Shown here one piece after another: positions 35,198 to 44,731 of a DNA stretch of 64,000 nt (positions within the stretch are counted from its first letter, which is position 1; every line of letters starts with the position of its first letter). The DNA is taken from positions 186,001 through 250,000 of the forward strand of contig NZ_AP026695.1 in NCBI RefSeq assembly GCF_025998175.1, read 5' to 3'. Origin of the DNA: Nitrosopumilus zosterae. Lineage in GTDB: Archaea > Thermoproteota > Nitrososphaeria > Nitrososphaerales > Nitrosopumilaceae. The position numbers were made by a program, and so were the translations under genes. Under the pieces are notes generated by a model. It was given only the letters and a program-made list of their open reading frames with translations, ran no database searches and had not been told where the DNA came from.

Positions 35198-36394
35198 TTG
35201 ACAATATTGCAAATTGGTTTACTAGGTAAGGCAAATGTGGGAAAGTCAACATTTTTCTCAGCTGCAACTGAAACCTCAGTACCATCAGGCAATTTTCCTT
35301 TTACAACAATTGAGCCAAATGTTGGTGTGGCATATGTCAAGGCAGACTGTGCGTGCAAACATTTTGAAATTAAGCATGAAAATGAATTTTGTGTTAATGG
35401 AATTCGTTTCATTCCAGTAAAACTCATTGATGTAGCTGGACTAGTCCCAGGAGCACATGAAGGAAAAGGATTGGGAAATCAGTTTCTTGATGATGCAAGG
35501 CAAGCTGAAGTTTTGATTCATGTAGTTGACATTGCAGGAACTACTGACATTCAAGGACAACCAGTTCCCGCTGGAACTCATGATCCTTTGGAAGATATAG
35601 CATTTGTTCAAGATGAGTTTGATCAATGGTTTGCAGATATTCTAAAACGGGAATGGGATAAGATTACGCGCGAAATAGATCAAAAACGAGCAAAACTTGT
35701 TGATGGAATCGCGAAACGATTTAGTGGTTTAGGAGTCAAAGATTTTCAGGTCCAAGAAGTATTGCAAAAACTTGGATTTATGGCCAAAAATCCAAAAGAA
35801 TGGAACGACTCTGATATCCAAAACTTTGCTAAAGAACTAAGAAAAAATACAAAGCCACTGATAATTGCTGCAAATAAAGCTGATCTGTGTAAGGATCTTG
35901 GAGTTCTTGAAAAAATCTCTGATTGTGTGGTTCCCTGTAGTGCAGAAACCGAATTATTATTGAGGAAAGCATCAAAAGCTGGAATTGTAAATTATTCTTC
36001 AGGTGATGCAAATTTTACAATTGTACATGGAAAAGAAATTCCACCACCACAACAAAAAGCGCTTGATCTAGTAAAATCTGTCTTTTCTAAAATACCTTCA
36101 ACAGGAATTCAAAAAATTCTGAACACTGCCGTTTTTGATTTATTAAAATTCATAGTAGTTTATCCTGTTGAAGATGAAACCAAACTAACTAACAAAGATG
36201 GCGTGATTCTACCTGATGCAAAGTTGCTCCCGCTTGATTCTACTGCAAAAGATTTAGCAAGTTTAATTCATGCCGATATTGCAAAGGGATTCTTGCATGC
36301 CATTGATTGTAAAACCAAGCAAAGAATTAGCGGTGATCAGAAACTAAAAAATGGCGATGTGATCAAAATCGTTTCTACATTAAGTCGTGGATAA
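35198..36394 (+). CDS. OBG-type GTPase with TGS domain (YchF-related)
   Basis: A 398-residue GTPase of the Obg/YchF branch. G1 is GKANVGKST. Switch elements are in GNFPFTTIEPNVG, G3 is DVAGLVPGAHEGKGLG and G4 NKAD (IIAANKADL). A helical insert follows and a C-terminal TGS domain (about 315-395, VYPVEDETKL...LKNGDVIKIV) closes the protein. These proteins associate with ribosomes and some hydrolyse ATP. Start choice is uncertain: TTG at 35198 opens the frame, while TTG at 35207 (MQIGLLGKANVGKST) better matches relatives and sits at the usual distance from an AT-rich promoter element near 35180. It is followed within 2 nt by kae1. Confidence 0.85.
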   Translation: MTILQIGLLGKANVGKSTFFSAATETSVPSGNFPFTTIEPNVGVAYVKADCACKHFEIKHENEFCVNGIRFIPVKLIDVAGLVPGAHEGKGLGNQFLDDARQAEVLIHVVDIAGTTDIQGQPVPAGTHDPLEDIAFVQDEFDQWFADILKREWDKITREIDQKRAKLVDGIAKRFSGLGVKDFQVQEVLQKLGFMAKNPKEWNDSDIQNFAKELRKNTKPLIIAANKADLCKDLGVLEKISDCVVPCSAETELLLRKASKAGIVNYSSGDANFTIVHGKEIPPPQQKALDLVKSVFSKIPSTGIQKILNTAVFDLLKFIVVYPVEDETKLTNKDGVILPDAKLLPLDSTAKDLASLIHADIAKGFLHAIDCKTKQRISGDQKLKNGDVIKIVSTLSRG

Positions 36395-36395
36395 T

Positions 36396-37379
36396 ATGTT
36401 GGGTTTGGGTATAGAAAGCACAGCTCACACATTTTCTTGTGCGATAATTGAAAAAAATGGAAAAAAAGGAAAAATCCTTTCAGATGTTAGAAAAATTTAT
36501 CGTCCTGCAGAAGGAGAAGGAATTCATCCACGTGAGGCATCACGTCATCACATTGAAAACAGTTCTTTAGTGTTATCTGAATGTCTAAAAGAAGCAAACA
36601 CATCAATCAAAGAACTAGATATTGTATCATACGCTGCAGGACCTGGATTAGGACCGTGCTTACGTGTAGGCGCAGTGGTAGCAAGATCTTTGTCATCTTT
36701 TTACAAAATTCCAATATACCCTGTTAATCATGCAATTGGTCATATTGAATTGGGAAAATTACTTACTGGCGCAACAAATCCTTTGGTACTTTTAGTTTCT
36801 GGAGGTCACACAATGCTTTTGGCATTTCTGAACAAACAATGGAGAGTCTTTGGTGAAACTCTGGATATCACACTAGGTCAATTGCTTGATCAGTTTGGAA
36901 GATCAATAGGGTTTGCTTCTCCCTGTGGAAAAAACATTGAAGAATTGGCATCTACATCAACAAACTATGTTACATTACCTTATTCTGTAAAAGGAAACGA
37001 TGTTTCTTTTTCTGGTCTACTATCTGCAACTAAATCTGTAGCAAAAAAAAGTAAAACCGATGCATGCTACTCCCTTCAAGAAACTGCCTTTGCAATGATT
37101 AGTGAGGCTGTAGAACGTGCCTTGTCATTTACACAGAAAAGGGAACTAATGATAGTGGGTGGTGTTGCAGCCAACAAAAGATTATCTGAAATGCTTCAAG
37201 ATGTTTGTAAACGTCACAATTGCAAATTCTTTGTAGTTCCCTTACGTTATGCAGGTGATTGCGGAAGTCAAATATGTTGGACCGGTCTCTTAGAATCTCA
37301 AGTCAAATCAGGATCTTCTCTAAAGGATACTTTTGTTACACAATCTTGGAGATTAGATACAGTTAAAGTAAATTATTGA
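36396..37379 (+). CDS. kae1: KEOPS subunit Kae1, tRNA threonylcarbamoyladenosine transferase
   Basis: A 327-residue ASKHA-fold protein (Kae1/TsaD/Qri7 family), the catalytic subunit that transfers threonylcarbamoyl to A37 of ANN-decoding tRNAs. The N-terminus is MLGLGIESTAHTFSCA. The iron-binding motif is VNHAIGHIELG, LVSGGHTML is the phosphate loop, and VVGGVAANKRL-type and YAGDCGSQI motifs follow. I use the ATG at 36396, one base after the YchF stop. A GTG at 36387 would overlap that gene. Bud32, often fused to Kae1 in archaea, is separate here and lies 360 nt downstream beyond an opposite-strand gene. Confidence 0.93.
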   Translation: MLGLGIESTAHTFSCAIIEKNGKKGKILSDVRKIYRPAEGEGIHPREASRHHIENSSLVLSECLKEANTSIKELDIVSYAAGPGLGPCLRVGAVVARSLSSFYKIPIYPVNHAIGHIELGKLLTGATNPLVLLVSGGHTMLLAFLNKQWRVFGETLDITLGQLLDQFGRSIGFASPCGKNIEELASTSTNYVTLPYSVKGNDVSFSGLLSATKSVAKKSKTDACYSLQETAFAMISEAVERALSFTQKRELMIVGGVAANKRLSEMLQDVCKRHNCKFFVVPLRYAGDCGSQICWTGLLESQVKSGSSLKDTFVTQSWRLDTVKVNY

Positions 37380-37699
37380 TTTTTGTTTTCATCTATTTGT
37401 CTTTGAATGCTTTTAGTCCAATCTTTTGTGTTAAACACTCCGAACTTGAAAGTCTGTTCGCCTTCTTTTGTTTTTGCAGTAAAGCACACTTTTTTCATTA
37501 ACAATCCTTCTTTCCAAACTTTTGTGATATCATTCAATTGAATATCCATTACGGTTTCACCAAAATGTTTTGAAAAATCCATAATTCTTGCATTAGTTTT
37601 GTCAAATGCCAATCTTTTGTTTGTTAAAGTTAGAATTCCTGCACCCAAATTATCCTCGCTACAATCCTCTTGTTTTATTCTATTTTCTCCTTTTTCCAT
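37373..37699 (-). CDS. Small GRAM-like domain protein
   Basis: A 108-residue protein with a beta-rich pattern like a GRAM/PH-type domain (GAGILTLTNKRLAFDKTN, VMDIQLNDITKVWKEGLLMKK, FKFGVFNTKDWTKSIQRQI). Bacterial and archaeal members of this kind are poorly characterised, and lipid or protein binding is the usual guess. It has no signal peptide. It lies antisense between kae1 and bud32, overlapping the kae1 end by 7 nt, and starts about 37 nt from bud32 in a divergent arrangement. Confidence 0.65.
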   Translation of the reverse strand: MEKGENRIKQEDCSEDNLGAGILTLTNKRLAFDKTNARIMDFSKHFGETVMDIQLNDITKVWKEGLLMKKVCFTAKTKEGEQTFKFGVFNTKDWTKSIQRQIDENKNQ

Positions 37700-37736
37700 G
37701 ATTAATTTTTATTGAATTCATCTGGATATAACGTTA

Positions 37737-38357
37737 ATGAAATTAATCAAAAAAGGTGCAGAGGCTGACATTTTTCAAACCCAATGGCAAAACAATAATG
37801 CAATTCTTAAAATTAGAAAAATAAAAAATTACAGAAATTCTTTACTTGATACAAAAATACGAAAACAAAGAACAATAAAAGAATCTCAAATGTTATCCAG
37901 CGCTAGAACTTTTGGCATTCCTACGCCTCTAGTTTATTTTGTAAACCTGGAAAAATCATATATCATAATGCAGGAAATTCCTGGAACTCCTGTGCATGAC
38001 TTATCTGAATCTAAAATTATTAAATTATCCAAAGAAATTGGAAAACTGGTTGGAATCTTGCACAAAAATGGAATAATGCACGGTGATCTTACCACCTCTA
38101 ACTTTATCTTATTCAAGAAAACGATTTATGTGATTGATTTTGGATTGTCTCAAAAAACAATAAAACCAGAAGATCATGCAGTTGATTTGAGGCTAATTAA
38201 AGAAATTCTCAACAGTGCGCACGCAAAAATCATGCAGTCTTCTTGGAAAAATTTCCTTCTTGGTTACAAGTCTATAGTTGGAAATGCCTACCATAACAAA
38301 ATCGTTAAACTTGTTTCAGATATAGAAAGTCGTGGTAGATATGCAGAAGTCGTTTGA
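37737..38357 (+). CDS. bud32: KEOPS subunit Bud32 (atypical protein kinase/ATPase)
   Basis: A 206-residue minimal RIO-like kinase. The glycine-poor N-lobe begins LIKKGAEADIFQTQW, with the ATP-binding Lys in AILKIRK. IMQEIPGTPVHDL is the hinge, HGDLTTSNFIL the catalytic loop and VIDFGLSQ the metal-binding motif. Bud32 activates Kae1 in the KEOPS complex by ATP hydrolysis. The basic C-terminal tail is partly encoded in sequence shared with the next gene, since the last 17 nt overlap the start of the RdgB-like gene in another frame. Confidence 0.92.
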   Translation: MKLIKKGAEADIFQTQWQNNNAILKIRKIKNYRNSLLDTKIRKQRTIKESQMLSSARTFGIPTPLVYFVNLEKSYIIMQEIPGTPVHDLSESKIIKLSKEIGKLVGILHKNGIMHGDLTTSNFILFKKTIYVIDFGLSQKTIKPEDHAVDLRLIKEILNSAHAKIMQSSWKNFLLGYKSIVGNAYHNKIVKLVSDIESRGRYAEVV

Positions 38358-38889
38358 TCTGTTTTTTGTTTCTTCAAATGATCACAAATATCTGGAAGCA
38401 AGAAAGATTCTGCACGGATTTGGTATTGCACTTGGTTTTTTAAAATCTGATTTAGAAGAGGTTCAATCAAATACTCTTAATGAAATTGCATTAAGAAAAG
38501 CAAAAAATGCATTTTCAAAATTCAAAAAACCTATAATTATTGAAGATGACGGGTTGTTCATTGATTCACTAAAAGGTTTTCCAGGACCTTATTCATCATA
38601 TGTTTTCAAAACTATTGGTAATGATGGGATTCTTAATCTCTTGAAAAATAACAGAAAAGCAAAATTTGTTTCAATCATAACTTATTGTGATGAATCTGTT
38701 CTACAATCATTTGATGGAAAGCTGGATGGCACGATATCAAGATCACAAAAAGGAAAAGGTTGGGGATACGATCCAGTATTTATTCCAAAAAATTCAAAGA
38801 AGACATTTGCAGAAATGAATGACAAGAATAATTTTTCTCATAGATACAAGGCACTGAAAAAATTTTCTAATTGGTATTTGAATAAGTAG
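38341..38889 (+). CDS. Non-canonical purine NTP pyrophosphatase (RdgB/HAM1 family)
   Basis: About 182 residues from the ATG at 38341. A GTG at 38332 is an alternative. The enzyme hydrolyses ITP, XTP and their deoxy forms to monophosphates to keep damaged purines out of nucleic acids. Family motifs are FFVSSNDHKYLEAR (nucleotide site), IIIEDDGLFIDSLKGFPGPYSS (catalytic acid residues), GKGWGYDPVFIPKNSKKTFAEM and SHRYKALKKF. It overlaps bud32 by 17 nt and converges with the TYW1 gene, overlapping its end by 23 nt. Confidence 0.9.
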   Translation: MQKSFDLFFVSSNDHKYLEARKILHGFGIALGFLKSDLEEVQSNTLNEIALRKAKNAFSKFKKPIIIEDDGLFIDSLKGFPGPYSSYVFKTIGNDGILNLLKNNRKAKFVSIITYCDESVLQSFDGKLDGTISRSQKGKGWGYDPVFIPKNSKKTFAEMNDKNNFSHRYKALKKFSNWYLNK

Positions 38890-39895
38890 GAATAAAACGA
38901 TCAATATATCGTTCATTATTTTGTAAAATTGAAATTCTTGAAATAATACTTTCGTCCATTACTGAAAATACTCTGCTTTGTTTTGCTATCTCCTCACTGA
39001 ATTTTTTAACTTCTTCCATTTCTAGCATATTTGCATGTTCTAATCTGTTAGTGGAACGTCCAATGTGCATGTATGATTTTATTTCAATAAAGTGCGGACT
39101 AGCTTTTCTAAACATTTCAGCAAATGCCGGAATTGATTCTTTTTGGTCGTTATAATTTCTGATTAATGTAACTCTTAGGACAGTTCTAGTGTTCAAATCT
39201 TTTAGCATATTTAGAGTTCTGTTCCATCTTTCCCATGAATCGTCATATTTTGGCTTGTTTATTCTGATAAATGATTCATAATCTGCAGCATTTGTTGACA
39301 AATACAATTGAGTTGGCAGCGCATCTTCGTCTTGTAATTTTTGAATCATGTCTGGTTCTTGACCGTTTGTTACAAGAAAAATTGATTTTGTTGATTCTAA
39401 AGAATTAAGATACTTGATTAACTCAGGTAATTTTGGATACATTGTTGGCTCGCCAGACAATGAAATTGCATAATGACTTGGTAACAATGACTCATCTAAT
39501 CTCTGTTTGTCATTTCTAGAATCTCCATAGTATCCATTGATCAGTTTTTTTCTTTCAGCCATTAGTTTTGTTAGAATTTCTTTTGGTTCTGCAACTTGTT
39601 CTGGTTCCATTTTCATTGAATCATAAAACTCCATTGGTCTCCAGCAATAGACACATCGATTCTCACAATGCATGCCAGCTGGTGAAAATTCCATACATCT
39701 GTGGGTTGAAATTCCATAGAACTTGTGTTTGTAACAACTTCCTTCATGCTTGAATGATTTTTTTGTCCAATGACAGAGCTCTACTGTAGAGTGATCAGCA
39801 ACACCATACTTTGCTTTTTTTAATTGCTCAGATATTGCAGGCTTGATCTGAATTAATCGATCATCTTCTTCGATTATTTCACCTGAGCAACTCAT
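38867..39895 (-). CDS. 4-demethylwyosine synthase (TYW1, radical SAM)
   Basis: A 342-residue radical SAM enzyme that condenses pyruvate carbons onto N1-methylguanosine-37 of tRNA-Phe, the first cyclic step to wyosine bases. The SAM cluster motif is CENRCVYCW. A second cluster is indicated upstream by three cysteines spaced 13 residues apart (ELCHWTK, EGSCYKH, THRCMEF), as in Pyrococcus TYW1. LSGEPTMYPKL and KSIFLVTNG belong to the barrel. No flavodoxin domain is present, as expected for archaea. It converges with the RdgB-like gene through a 23-nt overlap. Confidence 0.92.
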   Translation of the reverse strand: MSCSGEIIEEDDRLIQIKPAISEQLKKAKYGVADHSTVELCHWTKKSFKHEGSCYKHKFYGISTHRCMEFSPAGMHCENRCVYCWRPMEFYDSMKMEPEQVAEPKEILTKLMAERKKLINGYYGDSRNDKQRLDESLLPSHYAISLSGEPTMYPKLPELIKYLNSLESTKSIFLVTNGQEPDMIQKLQDEDALPTQLYLSTNAADYESFIRINKPKYDDSWERWNRTLNMLKDLNTRTVLRVTLIRNYNDQKESIPAFAEMFRKASPHFIEIKSYMHIGRSTNRLEHANMLEMEEVKKFSEEIAKQSRVFSVMDESIISRISILQNNERYIDRFIPTYSNTN

Positions 39896-39997
39896 GTGTT
39901 CAAATTCTGTTTCGGTTTACTTAAATTGATCGAGTTTTTCACCAAGATGGAAATATTTTCTCAAAATTATTAAAAATCCAAGTCGATTCCAGAGTGA

Positions 39998-40007
39998 GGT
40001 TTAATTA
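39998..40007 (+). promoter_or_regulatory. TATA box of the first TSP3 gene
   Basis: GGTTTAATTA is centred 32 nt before the TTG start at 40034. The spacing supports that non-ATG start. Confidence 0.5.
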
Positions 40008-40033
40008 CTGGATCCTCTGGGTAATTTTAGGCA

Positions 40034-42469
40034 TTGAAAAAAATACACATTTTACCGTTCCTATTGTTGCTTGTAACGACATTAACTAGTATGCCACTCA
40101 ACCCAGCTTTTGCTGATGATGACTTGGATAACGATGGAGTTGATGATTCCGTTGACGCTTGTCCAAATTTGCAAGAAGATTATGAAGGTGCAATAGATGG
40201 ATGTCCCTCCAATTTTGTTCCATGGTATGATGAAGACTTTGATGGAATAGAAGATCATATAGATCAATGCCCTACTCTCAAAGAGCGTTACAACAAATTC
40301 CAAGATGAAGACGGCTGCCCTGATTTTTCCCCTGATGGAGGAAAAGGTGGATTACCTGATTCAGATGGTGACGGTATTGTTGACACCCTAGATAAGTGTC
40401 CAAACCAACCAGAAACATTTAATGGAATTCTTGATACAGACGGTTGTCCAGATACATATGGATCTGGTGACAGAGATAGGGATGGTGTTCCAGATGCTGC
40501 AGATAAATGTCCACTAGCTGCTGAGACTTATAATAGATTCCAAGATGAAGACGGCTGCCCTGATTCTGTTAATGATTTTACTTTTATTGATACTGACAAT
40601 GATGGATTACAAGATAAAATTGATCTGTGTCCGACAGAACCTGAAGTATACAATGGTTACAGAGACACAGATGGTTGTCCTGATGTTTTACTAGATACTT
40701 CATTTAATGATAAAGATGGTGATGGAATTGCAGACCAGTTTGATATTTGTCCAAACCAACCTGAAACTTTCAATAGATTTGCTGATTATGACGGTTGTCC
40801 TGATTCAGCTCCTTCATTTGATGGTACGTTAAATGATGCAGATGGTGATAGAATAATGGACGTTAATGATGTATGTCCATTAGAACCAGAAAGGTATAAT
40901 GGATTCCAAGATGAAGACGGTTGTCCTGATGTTCCTCCTTATTCTAGTGATGTTGATTCTGACCTTGATGGAATTCCTAACAGCATTGATCAGTGTCCAC
41001 AAGTAAAAGAAACTTACAATAGATTCCAAGATGAAGACGGCTGCCCTGATTATGTTGGTACTAGTAAAGATATGCCAGATACTGATGGCGATGGAATTAA
41101 TGATTATTCAGATCTTTGTCCAAACCAACCAGAAACTTTCAATGGCATATTTGATAGAGACGGTTGTCCTGATACTATCTCTACACAAGATAGAGATAGA
41201 GATGGTGTTCCCGATGGTCTAGATAAATGTCCAACCTCCAAAGAAATCTACAATGGATTCCAAGATGATGACGGTTGTCCTGACAGTGTCTCTGGATTAT
41301 CTGCAATGGACTTTGATGGAGATGGAATTACTGACTTGAATGATAAATGTCCACTAAAACCTGAAACATTTAATGGATATCAAGATGAAGACGGCTGCCC
41401 TGATGTTGCAGTGTTAGATTCAGATGGAGATGGAATTAGAGATGATTTAGATCAATGTCCCACATCTTCTGAAACTTGGAATAGATACCAAGATCACGAC
41501 GGTTGTCCTGATAATCCTTCAGAATCTGACTCAGACTTTGATGGAATACTAGATTCAGTAGATCAATGTCCTCTTGATAGAGAAAGATACAATGGATTCC
41601 AAGATGATGATGGATGTCCTGACTATCCTGATTATATTACAAGTTTGGATTCTGATTATGATGGGATTGTTGATTCACAAGATCAATGTCCATTAGCTCC
41701 AGAAACTTACAATAAATTCCAAGACTTAGACGGTTGCCCTGATTCTGTGGCCGATAACAAGGGAATACCTGATACTGATGGCGATGGAATTAATGATTAC
41801 AATGATCATTGTCCAAACCAACCAGAAACCTATAATGGAATTCTTGATAGAGATGGTTGTCCAGACACCTATATTGGAAAGAATGATCGTGATCTAGACG
41901 GCATTCCAGATGCCATTGATGCATGTCCAACTGCCAAGGAAACTTACAATAAATTCCAAGATGACGACGGCTGCCCAGATACTGTATTCAAATCATTTGT
42001 AATTGATACTGATAATGATGGAATTATTGATGTCAATGATGATTGTCCACTTGTTGCTGAAAACTACAATGGATATCTGGATGACGACGGATGCCCAGAT
42101 GTTGATGACACTCAACCTGATTCAGATGGAGATGGTGTACCAGATGTGATGGATTTATGTCCAACACAAAATGAAGTTTGGAACAAATATGTTGATTATG
42201 ACGGATGTCCTGACACATTACCAACCGGAAATATAAGAATAGATACTGACGGTGATGGAATCTATGATGATAACGATTTATGTCCAAATGATAAAGAATC
42301 TTGGAACAAATATCTAGATGACGACGGCTGCCCAGATATTGTACCTGAACAATCAAGATACAAACATGATGCTGACTTGGATAATATTACTGATGATCTA
42401 GATTTCTGTCCTCTTGAACCCGAAGATTATGATGGTGACACAGATTCTGATGGATGCCCTGACCCATAG
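40034..42469 (+). CDS. Secreted thrombospondin type 3 repeat protein 1 (Ca-binding, Asp/Cys-rich)
   Basis: An 811-residue exported protein. The TTG start is followed by a clear signal peptide (about 1-27, HILPFLLLLVTTLTSMPLNPAFA). The entire mature chain is thrombospondin type 3 repeats of about 36-40 residues: a DxDxDGxxDxxDxCP Ca-binding loop, a PExYNxF linker and a D(E)DGCPD closing motif. I count about twenty GCP closers. Each unit has two cysteines and five or more acidic residues, so the protein should bind tens of calcium ions and be rigid when loaded. It has no transmembrane anchor, LPXTG-like tail or S-layer-type domain, so it is either released or bound to the envelope non-covalently. 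It lies 11 nt upstream of a paralogue. Confidence 0.88.
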   Translation: MKKIHILPFLLLLVTTLTSMPLNPAFADDDLDNDGVDDSVDACPNLQEDYEGAIDGCPSNFVPWYDEDFDGIEDHIDQCPTLKERYNKFQDEDGCPDFSPDGGKGGLPDSDGDGIVDTLDKCPNQPETFNGILDTDGCPDTYGSGDRDRDGVPDAADKCPLAAETYNRFQDEDGCPDSVNDFTFIDTDNDGLQDKIDLCPTEPEVYNGYRDTDGCPDVLLDTSFNDKDGDGIADQFDICPNQPETFNRFADYDGCPDSAPSFDGTLNDADGDRIMDVNDVCPLEPERYNGFQDEDGCPDVPPYSSDVDSDLDGIPNSIDQCPQVKETYNRFQDEDGCPDYVGTSKDMPDTDGDGINDYSDLCPNQPETFNGIFDRDGCPDTISTQDRDRDGVPDGLDKCPTSKEIYNGFQDDDGCPDSVSGLSAMDFDGDGITDLNDKCPLKPETFNGYQDEDGCPDVAVLDSDGDGIRDDLDQCPTSSETWNRYQDHDGCPDNPSESDSDFDGILDSVDQCPLDRERYNGFQDDDGCPDYPDYITSLDSDYDGIVDSQDQCPLAPETYNKFQDLDGCPDSVADNKGIPDTDGDGINDYNDHCPNQPETYNGILDRDGCPDTYIGKNDRDLDGIPDAIDACPTAKETYNKFQDDDGCPDTVFKSFVIDTDNDGIIDVNDDCPLVAENYNGYLDDDGCPDVDDTQPDSDGDGVPDVMDLCPTQNEVWNKYVDYDGCPDTLPTGNIRIDTDGDGIYDDNDLCPNDKESWNKYLDDDGCPDIVPEQSRYKHDADLDNITDDLDFCPLEPEDYDGDTDSDGCPDP

Positions 42470-42480
42470 GTGTTATCAGA

Positions 42481-44652
42481 ATGAATAAACAATTTCTTTT
42501 AGGATTTTTACTTTTACTTACCTCATCTATTGGCATGCTACCTAGTGGTGTTTTTGCTGCAGAAGGAATAGATACTGATGGAGACGGAGTTCCAAATAAT
42601 ATTGATCAATGTCCAAATCTATTAGAAGATTATGATCCACAGTACGGCAATAATATTGACGGCTGCCCAGCTGATTTCGTTCCTTGGTATGATGCAGATT
42701 ATGATGGAATTGAAGATCACATAGATGATTGCCCAACAGTAAAAGAAACTTACAATAGATTCCAAGATGAAGACGGTTGTCCTGATTTGTCTCCTGATGT
42801 TGGAAAGGTAATTGCTGATACTGATAATGATGGCTATCCAGATTACATGGATTTATGTCCAAACCAACCTGAAACATTCAACGGTGTTGATGATAAAGAC
42901 GGCTGCCCAGATAATGCTTCTAATTTAAGAGATACTGACAGAGATGGCATATCTGATACATTAGATGAATGCCCACTTGAGCAAGAAACTTACAATAGAT
43001 TCCAAGATGAAGACGGCTGTCCTGACACTGCTGACACTACCACCTTACAATACCAGTTCCCAGATACTGACGGTGATGGAATCATAGACAGATGGGACTC
43101 ATGCATTGATGAACCAGAGAACTTTAATGATTATCTAGATTGGGATGGCTGTCCTGACATACCCGGTGCTATTTCTTTGAAAGCGCCAGATGCTGATTTT
43201 GATGGAATTCCAGATGATAAGGATGAATGTCCCTTAGATCGTGAAAATTACAATAAATTTGAAGACACAGACGGCTGCCCAGACGTTATTCTTTACAAAT
43301 TAGTTGGTGATATAGATGGTGATGGGCTCTTAGATCAGAATGATTTGTGTCCTTTTAGTCCTGAAACTTACAATAGATACCAAGATGAAGACGGCTGCCC
43401 TGACTATGTTGCAGACAACAAGTTTGCATTTGATACTGATGGTGATGGCATCATTGATAACTTAGACTTGTGTCCAACCCAACCTGAAACATTTAATGGA
43501 TTCCAAGATAAAGACGGCTGTCCTGACAAGCAATCATATAAGATAGATTCTGACATGGATGGAATCCTAGATGTAGATGATGAATGCCCACTTGAGCAAG
43601 AAACTTACAATAGATTCCAAGATGAAGACGGCTGTCCTGACACTGCTGACACTACCACCTTACAATACCAGTTCCCAGATACTGACGGTGATGGAATCAT
43701 AGACAGATGGGACTCATGCATTGATGAACCAGAGAACTTTAATGATTATCTAGATTGGGATGGCTGTCCTGACATTAAGGGAACAACTGCTGGTGATATG
43801 CTTGATGCTGATTATGACGGTATAGCGGATCATCTAGACGAGTGTCCAACAATTGCTGAAAGATACAATGGATTCCAAGATGAAGACGGTTGTCCTGACA
43901 GCATTGATTTCCAAACAGTGGCCGATTCTGACTTTGATGGCATCTATGATGATTTAGATCAGTGTCCATTTGCTAAAGAAACTTACAATAGATACCAAGA
44001 TGAAGACGGCTGCCCTGACTATGTTGCAGACAACAAGTTTGCATTTGATACTGATGGTGATGGCATCATTGATAACTTAGACTTGTGTCCAACCCAACCT
44101 GAAACATTTAATGGATTCCAAGATAAAGACGGCTGCCCTGACAAGCAATCATATAAGATAGATTCTGACATGGATGGAATTCCAGACCTCTTTGATGAAT
44201 GTCCAAACCAACCTGAAACTTACAACAAATTCCAAGATGAAGACGGCTGTCCTGACACTGCTGACACTACCACCTTACAATACCAGTTCCCAGATACTGA
44301 CGGTGATGGAATCATAGACAGATGGGACTCATGCATTGATGAACCAGAGAACTTTAATGATTATCTAGATTGGGATGGCTGTCCTGACATACCAGGTGCA
44401 GAATCAACAACTCCTGTTTATGCAGATTCAGATCGTGATGGTTATCCTGATGTAGTTGATTCCTGTCCAACTGAACCTGAAACTTGGAATAAATATTTGG
44501 ATTGGGATGGCTGCCCAGATATTGCTCCTGAACAACAGAGATTTGTCCATGATGATGATCTTGATGGCATAATCAATGATAAGGATTTATGTCCTCTAGA
44601 TCCTGAAGATTATGATGGTGATAGAGACACAGACGGCTGCCCTGATCCATAA
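42481..44652 (+). CDS. Secreted thrombospondin type 3 repeat protein 2
   Basis: A 723-residue paralogue. The signal peptide is residues 1-28 (LLGFLLLLTSSIGMLPSGVFA). The mature part is about seventeen TSP3 units ending with the conserved closing block QRFVHDDDLDGI...CPLDPEDYDGD. Some units are of a variant type (WDSCIDEPENFNDYLDWDGCPD) in which the CP is replaced. A 615-bp (205-residue) super-unit is repeated: bases 42964-43565 align with 43579-44180, and a third partial copy runs to 44390, with long stretches identical at DNA level. It begins 11 nt after the first gene, so it shares its transcript, and it has the same length as protein 3. Confidence 0.88.
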   Translation: MNKQFLLGFLLLLTSSIGMLPSGVFAAEGIDTDGDGVPNNIDQCPNLLEDYDPQYGNNIDGCPADFVPWYDADYDGIEDHIDDCPTVKETYNRFQDEDGCPDLSPDVGKVIADTDNDGYPDYMDLCPNQPETFNGVDDKDGCPDNASNLRDTDRDGISDTLDECPLEQETYNRFQDEDGCPDTADTTTLQYQFPDTDGDGIIDRWDSCIDEPENFNDYLDWDGCPDIPGAISLKAPDADFDGIPDDKDECPLDRENYNKFEDTDGCPDVILYKLVGDIDGDGLLDQNDLCPFSPETYNRYQDEDGCPDYVADNKFAFDTDGDGIIDNLDLCPTQPETFNGFQDKDGCPDKQSYKIDSDMDGILDVDDECPLEQETYNRFQDEDGCPDTADTTTLQYQFPDTDGDGIIDRWDSCIDEPENFNDYLDWDGCPDIKGTTAGDMLDADYDGIADHLDECPTIAERYNGFQDEDGCPDSIDFQTVADSDFDGIYDDLDQCPFAKETYNRYQDEDGCPDYVADNKFAFDTDGDGIIDNLDLCPTQPETFNGFQDKDGCPDKQSYKIDSDMDGIPDLFDECPNQPETYNKFQDEDGCPDTADTTTLQYQFPDTDGDGIIDRWDSCIDEPENFNDYLDWDGCPDIPGAESTTPVYADSDRDGYPDVVDSCPTEPETWNKYLDWDGCPDIAPEQQRFVHDDDLDGIINDKDLCPLDPEDYDGDRDTDGCPDP

Positions 44653-44693
44653 ACATACTTTGTAAATTCTAATTAAGAATCTATTTAACGCGA

Positions 44694-44707
44694 GACTTAA
44701 TAAATAC
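44694..44707 (+). promoter_or_regulatory. TATA region of the third TSP3 gene
   Basis: ACTTAATAAATACC is centred 31 nt before the ATG at 44732. This supports that start over the GTG at 44720, and indicates the third gene has its own promoter. Confidence 0.45.
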
Positions 44708-44731
44708 CTGATAATAGCTGTGTCAGAGATA

